This document shows positions 54,886 to 64,000 of a stretch of DNA of 64,000 bases, piece after piece. The first letter of the stretch is position 1, and the number at the start of each line of letters is the position of its first letter. The position numbers and the translations under genes are program-made. The stretch lies in the NCBI GenBank assembly GCA_026182355.1, contig JAPFBL010000068.1, positions 744,001 through 808,000 on the forward strand. Direction: 5' to 3'. The DNA comes from Hermatobates lingyangjiaoensis (Eukaryota > Arthropoda > Insecta > Hemiptera > Hermatobatidae). A model generated the notes under the pieces. The model did not search any database, was not told the DNA's origin, and saw only the letters and a program-made list of their open reading frames with translations.

Positions 54886-56379
54886 AGAGAGTAGAAGAGA
54901 GGTTAGCAAGAGAGAGGGTAGTAAGACACATGAACTTGGTGGGTAGTGACTGGAAAACTAAAGTCAGTAACTGATTAAGATAGCTCTTTGATCTTGTCCT
55001 TGATAGTTCAAATTAAGTTTATTTTTCAAGTCTCTGTGAATTAGATACTGTCAAAAACAGACCGAAGAATGAAAAAAAGTGTGAATTTCTGAGAATCAAT
55101 GGAGGGTTGGGGGCAGGAGGGGGAAGTGAATAATTCATATTCAGGTTAATGGGGTGTAAAAGGGTGGAGAAAGAGACAGAGGGAGGAGCAAATTAAATTA
55201 TTTAACGCACTTAGTGAGGCGAGGTGGGTTGTGTATTCTTCGGCTCCTTCCACTTAACTTAAAGCTAACTCAGTCAGACCTGAGGACAAATCTACTTTAC
55301 ACACAGCTCCACTAAGGGAATTGTAAATAAGCTAAAAAGAATCTTTCATGTTTTACATTGACAACACTCCTTTCCTTAAAAGATTGCTCTAACCAGTTTT
55401 ACTCGCCATTTATTCTTATTTATATTGTTTTCTCTCTTATTTTGTAGTTGTCATGACTACATCATTTTAAAAGGAAATTGTAAATATCAAATATTCTATT
55501 AAAGGGAGTTTCCATTAAATTACATGAAAATACTGCTATTTTTAAGTATATATATTTTTTTTAAATTGCCTAACTAATATTTTACTTTGCTCTTAAGAAT
55601 TCTTTTCACAAAAATATTATTCACAAACACATGTAAATAATATGCTTTCGTAAAATTTTTCGTAACATTAAGGTTTTTCTGTTACTCTGATTTTTTCCTT
55701 TCCTTTATAAACATTTTGACAACGCTGATAAATAATGTTTACGGACGATGCTTTTCATTCCCAAACACCATTCTGATCACCATACTCTCATCGTTTTCAA
55801 CTTCTCATCATACTTACATGGTCAGCTGGGCCCTGAATCTTGCTGATCAGTATATAGTACAGATCGTTTCTCTTACCCCCCCCCCCTCTCCAATCGGTTC
55901 ACCATGGCTTAGATGCATGCAAAGTTGTCTTATATCAGGGGGTCAAACCTTACGCTACTTAACTATATTAGAGACTGATCTTAAGCGAGTATCTGACACA
56001 GTATACTCTAGGGACGGATAATGGTATATCCTCTCCCATAGATGAAAATGATTTTTTGTTTCATTCTCAGTGTCATGGATGTTTAAAAGATTATGGCTGT
56101 GAAAAGATATCAATTATAACCATTAGAACACATTTTTAATTTAACTAAATTGGACTATTTTAAACTGGTTGTGGCGGATTACATCATGTAGGTCTTTTTT
56201 TACATCAATTTTACAATATATTCAAAAAATAATCTTTTCTTTTTCAACAAGTTGAATTCTTATTAGCATCAGTTGTCACATTATTCCTATAATTAACATA
56301 ATCAAGTACCTCAATTTTAGTTAATATCGTGACAACAGTTGATAATGTTAGTACCTTTCTTTTAAAGTAATTATTTACA
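54886..56379. other. No gene recognised
   Basis: GA-rich patches at 54880-54930 and 55090-55200, a C run at 55877-55886, and otherwise AT-rich sequence. Confidence 0.45.
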
Positions 56380-56445
56380 CCTCTGAAGAAGACCAATTCT
56401 TAGCCAAGAACTCCGGAGTTGAGTTTATACAATAATAACAAAAAC
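56380..56445 (+). repeat. Terminal module relic, plus
   Basis: CTCTGAAGAAGACC, AATTCTT / AAGAACT pairing across GCC, then CCGGAGTTGAG. The core GAAA is not preserved. Assigned by overall layout only. Confidence 0.3.
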
Positions 56446-59400
56446 TGATGAAGTAAAGATATGTTTTTTACGTAAATAACTAATCTAACAATCAAAAACA
56501 AAGAAAATTGATAATGATTTAAAGTTTAAGCAATATAGCTAATATTACTAATATCCTAGTAGTTTATTGTTATGTTGTTGTTTTTCAGTGTTGAAGTGAC
56601 TCAACAGTGCATTAATGTGGGTAGAGTTGCCAGCTGTTGCTGCGTAGTTAGTTCCTAACAAGGGAGTAGGGTTTGTGGTTCTGTCTGGTTTTGCACCAAC
56701 TCTGGTTGACCGTCTCGTCGGCTTTAACTAGCAAAAACAGAGCCATCAAACTTGCTGACAAAGTAGAGGTCAGTGAAATCTCCCTTTAGTTCTCTTAGCT
56801 GAACTTATCCTTCTAATTCTATAAATATATAGTTAAAAGTTGCAGCAGTGTTGTATTCAGAAGTTTTTTTGTAAACGCACCTTATATATCTATCTACTTT
56901 TTCTCTTCGCCTGAAGCCGTCATAATAAACCTCTCAATCAAGGTTTTGACCAGGCATTGGTCAGTATCAGATAATCTTCTGTAGTGTGTGGGCTGCTGTC
57001 AATGGCTCAGAAGGTTTTTCCTAGTTGTCGGGGTCATAGACTCCTTAATTCCCATACATCTATCCGTCGGCGTCCTCTCCGTGAGAGCGGGCAACAGGTT
57101 ACGCTGATTGCATAGATTGACTAACAGACGTAAGATTTTGTGGCCACTAACCTCAGCTACAGCTGCAGTGAACCTCGCTCTAAAGTTCAGTGAACCCAAG
57201 AGCTCTTAAAACACTGTCGGTATTCCAGGGGCGGAGAAAGCCTATACATGACTTGTTTAGGAGTCCCGTAGCCCCGGCGTTGGAGTTGGACTCGTGGTGG
57301 CAGTGGGATCCTTATCTGGGACAGGTACTCTCCCTAATGAGGGCTGTGTGAGCAGTATCTTCTTGTGAGGTTGCCGCACAGCAACAAGAGATGGACTAAA
57401 AACTGGGACTTTCTTAGATGAGGCCTAGTCCGTGGCTAATAGAAACTATCCTTCGCGTGGATGGACCAAATACTTATTGATACGATGAAAGTGCTTATAC
57501 TGACAAATTGTAGGAATCGGCCACCTATTAAATGTGCACAAACACTCAGAAAAATGCTCCAATAGAAGTACTGCTTTTGTTTACTTTTAGTTCAACATGT
57601 CTACTACTTAGAATTAGAATAACTTTATTAGCACAAGACAATTGATATTTTAAGCATATCAGCATCGATTGCTTCGGTGGACGAATGCCACATGATGGTT
57701 ATCCTGGGCCTCACGGTCAATGCTACGGATTGACTCTCGATGTTATGTGGTGGTCACAGGTGGTAAACTTTTGTTATTGAAGTGTGCTGGTGTTATGGCA
57801 TTCATAGCATTTGGTCTTTCTTATATACTGTAGAGCGTCCTATGGTCTCTTGTAAAAGACTTATAATTAGCCATCGAAATCAGTTATTCATTTTCAATCA
57901 TTTTTTTACGCAGTTACAGGGATAAGTCTAAAGCCCCATTGCTGACTATGTAAAATACGTACCACTATGTAAAATGACAGAGATTGTAACAGTATAAGAC
58001 CATGATACCTATCCAGTAAAATGATATGTATTTACTGCGCATGCGTAAGTGGCTCTTGAACACGTCAGCAGTAACAGTTCAAAGGAGGCTTGTATCAAAG
58101 CCGAGCTGTGGCTCAACTCGATATATCAAATTGAAACAGCTCCCACTTTTGACCTTTTAATTGAGAAAAAAATATATTAGGGCTACATTATTTCTGGCCA
58201 TGTTATTTAAAGTTTTAGTTTTATAAAATTAGGTAAGTCATTTTTTTGAAGGTATAAAATAAGTTTATACCACAAATGATAATAATAATATCAACAGAAT
58301 TATAAAAAAATCCACAATTTTTTGTTTTCTAGGTGTTAAGAACTGATAGTGTTTTGGAAAAGTGCAATCAATGGGTCTCAGAACTTTCTTTTCCTGTTAG
58401 GTTTGTATTAATTTTTTACCTCCAGTCATTTATACATACAAAATATGTTATTGTATGTATAAATACAAAATTAGTTATGTAAACATCACTCTATGCATAA
58501 TGTGTGAACATAAACGAGAAAAAGGAAACTGGCCCTTAGATTATACAAATCAATTGTTGTTTGATGTCCAAAACAGTTTTTTGGTGGTCTACAGCAGTCT
58601 ACTGAGGTTTTTAAGTAATTTGAAAAAGTAACACAAGACTATATCATAATAATGTTTCAATGATTACCAGACTCTGGCAGATGCTTTATTTTGTAATACG
58701 ACCATACCCTCATCCTCTTTCTGAATTATAATCTGCAGTAAATGACAAGTTGCATTACTTTCTGCATTTTATGCTTTAAGACGTAAAGTAACCATTTTTT
58801 ATCAATTTTTTGGTTTTCATAATGGCCACAACTTTCATTTCGTCAACCTCATCTGCAAACATTGAAGGTCGAAAAATATATCTTGTATTGAGCTGGTCTA
58901 AGTAGTAAAAAAGCTTGAGAACATCTGATGTATAGGATTTTTTACTAAAGCGTATTTTCCATTTAATTTTTAGTTGTGCCAGACGTGTTTATTATTTAAA
59001 GGAAAACAAAGTTGTTTTGTTAGTTGCATGAATGTTTATCATGGAGAGGAAGTTATTAATGACGGTAATATGAGCGAGGCGAGGCTGGCCGCGATCCCTG
59101 TGCTTAGGGGCAGTGTCAGTCGTTAGGTAAGCAAGTGCCCATGTGCTGGCTTTTCCCCTGCGACTCCTTCCCAGACCTCTTAAAACAGAGTGACTTAGCT
59201 TGTATCAGATAAATTAAAGCACTCTCAGGGAAAGCGAGAAATATTATTAAACAGAATTCCTCGTTAATATTATACTCTGACCTGAAGGCATGTCAGCAGA
59301 GAAATCTCAGCGTCCCTAATACTTCTCCAGTCGATTAAGCACAATTGATACTTTAGCTCTGCTTCAATAGTAAATTATATGTATGTATAAACAATTCCAA

Positions 59401-59949
59401 TAATATATCATCTGTTTCATAGAATAGGTATATTATGCAATCGGAAATCGGTCAATTTTCTACGTTCAAAATCAAACTCTCAATGCCGATGATTCTATAG
59501 ATATAAACTATACTATAGACAAAAATATAACCATAGCTTATAAATGTAATCCATAGTTAAAGAATAGATAACTGAACAGAATTCGCAATACTACTACTAC
59601 TACTACTAATTATCTTCTACAAATTAATCTCCCAATAGTTTAAATACTCGTATCTAATGGAAAAATATAAAATAAACTATTTAAAGATATAATTTGAATA
59701 AACCAGAGAGCAAACTGTTTTATTTGGAGCGAAGTAAAGCTTTGCACGCAATGTAGACATCATGATCAGTTTACTCTATATTATTACTACATTTTCTTCA
59801 GAATGGGTCTTCTGATGTGACAACCGTTTTGATTACATGTTTGTACAAGTCATGCAGTCATATTGGAAATCCTATTATTCACCTAATCTAATTCATCTAA
59901 TAATTCCTTTATAAGTCAAAGCTTACATATTTCGTGATTTGGCAATGTT
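56446..59949. other. Unrecognised, with a GC-richer block at 56620-57550
   Basis: The 56620-57550 block stands out by composition and may be a decayed retroelement. The minus frame at 56999-57199 (with RNLLPALTERTPTDRCMG) is not recognised. A second GC-rich island of about 110 bp lies at 59065-59180. No further support. Confidence 0.3.
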
Positions 59950-60145
59950 GGAGAGTTTCGGTGACTTAGACGGTATGATCGCTTGTCTCGAACAGAGAGG
60001 CTTGGGTTGAGGCAGCCAGTGTTGCCCAGGGTCTTGCATGATCGCTACTGGACTGGTTCCAGCAGATTAGGATCTAATTTTCGCTCTGGCCCTCGATTTC
60101 CTTATGCAGGAAGTAAAAAAAATCTGAGTACGTCGTCCCTCGAAG
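59950..60145 (+). repeat. tRNA-like SINE relic, copy 3
   Basis: Contains TGGACTGGTTCCAGCAG, AGGATCTAATTTTCGCTCTGG, CCCTCGATTTCC and the tail CGTCCCTCGAAGAGGACTTTAAG (blocks CGTCGTCCC, TCGAAGAGGACTTTAAG). The order matches copy 1 at 4903-5095 read on the other strand. Strongly decayed. Confidence 0.4.
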
Positions 60146-62090
60146 AGGACTTTAAGGTACTCATAAAGATTCCTTTTCTAAGCACACTTCAGATATTTAA
60201 AATTTAGAGCTCCCAATGCAGAATCAGCCCATGTGGTTCGCCTTAACTAAATTGGTCCAAATATTAAATGAGCCACACTTTCTGACCCTAGAACAGCACT
60301 AAAACGTGAAAACGTGTATTGGAAAACGATAAAATAGAGCTTGGAGTCATTGTCTTTAAGCTTTAGCAGTTTCTGTTGTCCAGAAAAAATAGGGTGGACT
60401 ATTTTGTGCCCTATTCGACAGGTCTTCAGATTCCACTTATACCTCTACTAACTTGTTATCTCTTATTGGCTGTATACCAACGGGTTTCTTCTATTTAAGT
60501 ATTTAATATCACTTTTTAATATCAAGCAGATATAATAAAGTATTTCGAGCTAATCGCCCTTCATTTTGTCAGCACACCAGTTTTGTTTTTCATATTTTCA
60601 TCTATTATACCAAATCATCGGCATCGTAGGTGCCGAATTACATAAAAATTCATTTTACTAGAGTATTGTTAGGGACCGGGTACTGTTTATTGTACGAGTA
60701 TGTATAATGTACAACTTGAGTTTTGGCTCGTGTCGACTCTAGTCGGTGCCCAATCGTCATAGGCATGCTGAACGTACAACTTCTCTCTAGATCACTGCAG
60801 TTAAACAAACTTGGGAGTGGATAGTAATAGTATAGGTGACACAAGGTTTCTCTGGAAATATTTGTTGCCCATGGTTCAAATCAATGGCTAAGCAAAATGA
60901 ACCGTACTAACGGCATGAAATAAAGTGAACCCTCATGCCGAATGAATTGGATATTCGAGTGTGTGAGCGAATACCGAAAGACTTCTCGAGTGTGTCGGCC
61001 TTCAAACTATTTGATCATATAGTTGAATTTTAATTATTTCTTTAACAGGCCCCAGCAAATAACTTATTAGTTTAATTTTATTGAAAATATGGTCTTCAAC
61101 AACACTTATTATCTCCTTATTTGATGTAGAGTAAAAGATAATCTGTCTTCTGAAAGATGAGTTTAATTTCGTGAGACAAAAATAATTGGAAAGGCTTGAT
61201 GATTTTTGTAAGAATGAGTGGAGACGATAAATTCATCCAAGTTAGGTGGGTTAAGAGAAGCAGCAAAGGAAAGAAGAATTAGATGGCGAGGGGGGTAGAA
61301 AGTGGCTGTTGGTTTGAAGGGGATGTATAAGTGGGACAAAGCCGGTGGCGTCCCAGCCCCACCTCCTATTTACATGGAAATGAAGCCCACAAAGGAAAAA
61401 ATCCAGCCTCTACTACCAATTTGTTTCATCTCTCTCTCATCCACACCACTTGCAGGCAAAAATAAATGAAAAAAAAAATACTCCTAGTTAAATCACCATA
61501 TACTCTTCTGGCTACCAATGTGTGACGAACATTTTCATCAGAAAATCAAATTTGACTCTTGAACTGGTGACAGGATCTCATTCAGAAACATGCATTTATA
61601 ATAATAAAGTAATACCATCATTATTAGAACAAAAAAAAAAACTTTTTATTAATACTAAACTTGTAATTTATTAGAATTTTCATTGTTAATAGAATGTGCT
61701 CTATCAACAATTCAATTGTTGAATTGTGCTCTATCATCGAATTCATTGACCACTAGACCACTTTTAGTAAACTATATATTAACAACCTCTGAGAACAACA
61801 ATATTCGGTATCTAAGATGACAAAAAGTGACACAAAATTTTGTTACAGAAAAAGTTACGTATTATCAGAGATTTTTGTTTAAAAAAGAAAACACTTTGTG
61901 AATGTCAGTAACAACTGTTTGAATAAACACGTAACACAGTGTCTTTCTAGTAATGCTTAAGTTTTCTGTTTCAAAATTTGGTCACTTCTGTCAATGAATG
62001 AAGTTGTCAATAAAAATCGAAACATTGTCAATGCGAGTTCAATTTAGAATATGAAGAATAACCGAGTTCTGATAAAAAAATATTTTGTAG
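60146..62090. other. No gene recognised
   Basis: AT-rich with a GC-richer purine patch at 61230-61420. A small direct repeat GTGCTCTATCA occurs at 61695-61705 and 61726-61736. Confidence 0.45.
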
Positions 62091-62221
62091 ATATATATAT
62101 CAAATTCAATATTATATCAACTGTTTGATAGAATAGGTGTATTATGTAATTGGTGTTTGGTCAATTTACATTGACCAAATCCCGATTACATAATACACCT
62201 AAATATATATATATATATATC
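62091..62221. repeat. Short hairpin element flanked by TA tracts
   Basis: TAGGTGTATTATGTAATTGG (62133-62152) is inverted as ATTACATAATACACCTA (62185-62201), and the inner TTTGGTCAA/TTGACCAAA also pairs, giving arms of about 30 bases. The left half matches 59424-59460 (TAGGTATATTATGCAATCGG, GGTCAATTTTC) as a dispersed unpaired copy. TA tracts flank it. It resembles the mini inverted pairs, but from an unidentified family. Confidence 0.6.
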
Positions 62222-63869
62222 AAAAATATATGCTACTATTTAAGTAACGTATTGTAGACTGGATTGCCATAGAGGATCTGAAGCAGTTAAGATGAAATGT
62301 AAAGCAACCTTAGAGGTAAATCAGTTTTACTTGGAAACCTAACCAGGTTAGAACAGCATAAATCCAGTAGCCCGAGGCCTCGCAGAGTGGATCCACGCTA
62401 TATCCCACTTGGCGGCCTGTTTCAACTTAAATACCTGTTCACAGTTCCCCATTCTTTGATCCCTTCCAACGTCTAATGTCCCGGAAAATTAAACCTTCAC
62501 TCTCTTCTTCCTCTTCACCACCCCAAAATTACCCCTATTCCGTAATGGATTTCTTTTCCTCTATCTAACCCCCTGCTTAATTGTGCTCCACTTAAAAAAA
62601 GAAAAAAAAAATGAACTTTATAACTTTTTTGCAACGGCTTTATAATATTCTTCTGGGTTATTTTATCTCTGCTTATTCAACCAGAAACATGTTATTAGTC
62701 CATGAAAAAAAATTATCAATATTAAGAGCATTGAAATAAAAAGACTTGAACATTTTAGATAATGAATTCATTGTTAACATAAAAACTCCTTATGAATTAG
62801 GTAACAATTATTTACTCAAAGAAAACGCAACTGCTCCTTTTATGGGAGTTTTAAATAACACAATATTGAACTTTCCTAGAGAATCTTTAATGACTCTGTC
62901 AATTTTCAGTCCACTAGGCAAGTATAATAAAATGAGACGTCATTAGCGTTTGATTTCTTTGATTTTTTTAAACATTTTTTTAAAAATAATTATTTTATTT
63001 GGAAGTCATCTTTTCAAGCATGATCGTTGCTTAGTTCAATACATTTATGAGAGTAAAATGAAAGCATTGGCACCATGCTTGTTAATACAATTTGGTAACC
63101 TGCATCAGGTATGATCTGTAGAAACGTGATCAGAGATTGTGTGCCATTTATTCATTTATTTATTAATTAATGGGCAAAAATTACTAGCAAAATAAGCATT
63201 AGAAAAACGTGCTCCAATAAGCGGTTACATCCGAAATATATGTAATAAATATGGCGCACTTATCAAGTTGAATAGAGACAGAAGGAAGGCAAGGTTAGAA
63301 CTGTTGGTGTAAAACTGTGACAGAAGAGCAGAGCCGTCTCTGGGAGTGTGCGGGGCCTTCCCCACCCACACATTGTTAAAAAAAAACTGTTACATAGGTT
63401 ACATTTACTATGAGTCTGTCAATTTGCGGAAGTGACGGTTGCGGCAGCCACTGGCATGCAGGATCATGCCGTGAGACCCGCGGCTGGCTCGGTTCACGGG
63501 CCTGCAGGAGAGAGTGGGAAATGATGTTTTGGGGAGAAGGTATGGATAGGTAAGGATTAACAAAAGTAATATTCAGGTCACAGAGACAGACGTTTAAAGC
63601 TGTCTTGAAATACAGAAAAAAAAATTGTTTTCTGATTCAGTGAAAAAAATATAGCGTATGAATTCCTTTATTCCTAATGCTTTCAAAACAGATATTTCTT
63701 GAAAATTATTTTACCATTCCGTCTAGGTTTCTTTTTTTTTTTTAGGGTGGAATTGAAGATCTTACACCTCTGAATCTGATTAATATTACAAATCAATAAT
63801 GATTATAATTTAGAAGTCTTAAATTTTGTCCCTACGTCAATTGTATTTAAGGGTACAGTTTTTTAACAA
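62222..63869. other. No gene recognised
   Basis: Mixed AT-rich sequence with GC-richer patches at 62340-62480 and 63325-63520. The 66-codon frame at 62746-62946 is not recognised. Confidence 0.4.
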
Positions 63870-64000
63870 GAGCCTGACATCGTTCAGGATTGGGACCGAT
63901 GACTTAATGTCTGGACTACGAGAGATGAACAGATATTTTTTTGCACCAAAATGGGAATCGACCCCGGTCCTACCAATTCAGATACGAGTGTGCAAGCCGC
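63870..64000 (-). repeat. tRNA-like SINE relic, copy 4 (cut by window edge)
   Basis: On the minus strand: GCTTGCACACTCGTATCTG, AATTGGTAGGACCGG, B-box-like GGGGTCGATTCCC, then TCATCTCTCGTAGTCC and the tail GACATTAAGTCATCGGTCCC. It has the best B box of the set. The tRNA-like 5' head continues past the window end. Confidence 0.55.

Noticed and set aside
1..64000. CRISPR array, rRNA genes, bacterial operons
   Set aside because: No regularly spaced direct repeats with unique spacers, no rRNA-like conserved sequence, and no dense coding; the DNA is nuclear and metazoan.

Overview
This is animal (metazoan) nuclear DNA. It is very AT-rich, gene-poor and full of (TA)n microsatellites. No bacterial-style operons, CRISPR arrays or rRNA genes were seen. 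The only ordinary gene part I recognise is the last coding exon of a Krüppel-like transcription factor of the KLF6/7 (Drosophila luna) type, on the minus strand at 16158-16333, entered through a splice acceptor. No exon for the first zinc finger was found, so the rest of the gene probably lies beyond the right edge, with an intron of at least about 47 kb. An invertebrate is most likely, given abundant Penelope-like retroelements and tRNA-like SINE relics; the phylum cannot be fixed from this window.

The rest is a graveyard of transposable elements. The main actors are Penelope-like elements (PLEs: reverse transcriptase plus GIY-YIG endonuclease). Two head-to-head, 5'-truncated copies of one PLE occupy 20906-23902. 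A second family survives as a 524-bp-arm palindrome (2155-3211) carrying two mirror copies of the end of a GIY-YIG protein. Degraded relics lie at 52205-52885 and 31437-32000. A 237-bp-arm palindrome (23934-24410) belongs to a further, unidentified family. Two copies of a roughly 400-bp MITE lie at 459-880 and 33256-33655. tRNA-like SINE relics lie near 4.9, 8.0, 29.0, 60.0 and 63.9 kb.

The most interesting pattern links most of the otherwise unrelated dispersed repeats. They share one architecture: a CTGANGA box, a hairpin whose stem sequence differs between families but stays paired, then GAAA, a spacer, often a second small hairpin (GTCC...GGAC, or TTTCAC...GTGAAA), and then (TA)n. In the recognisable PLEs the module lies in the 3' region downstream of the GIY-YIG coding end. 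It resembles the hammerhead ribozyme core known from PLEs, but with one consistent extra base before the stem and no obvious canonical cleavage triplet. Many copies sit in inverted back-to-back pairs, some reduced to under 100 bp.

Layout: 0.4-0.9 kb MITE; 1.75-3.65 kb three nested inverted pairs; 3.7-12.5 kb AT desert with two SINE relics; 12.75-13.9 kb cluster of terminal modules; 16.16-16.33 kb KLF exon; 16.65-17.15 kb modules; 19.1-19.85 kb unassigned coding-like segment; 20.9-25.3 kb PLE and palindrome cluster; 25.3-40 kb mostly desert with relics; 40-52.9 kb scattered modules and a PLE pseudogene; 53-64 kb mostly unrecognised sequence with SINE relics and short hairpins.
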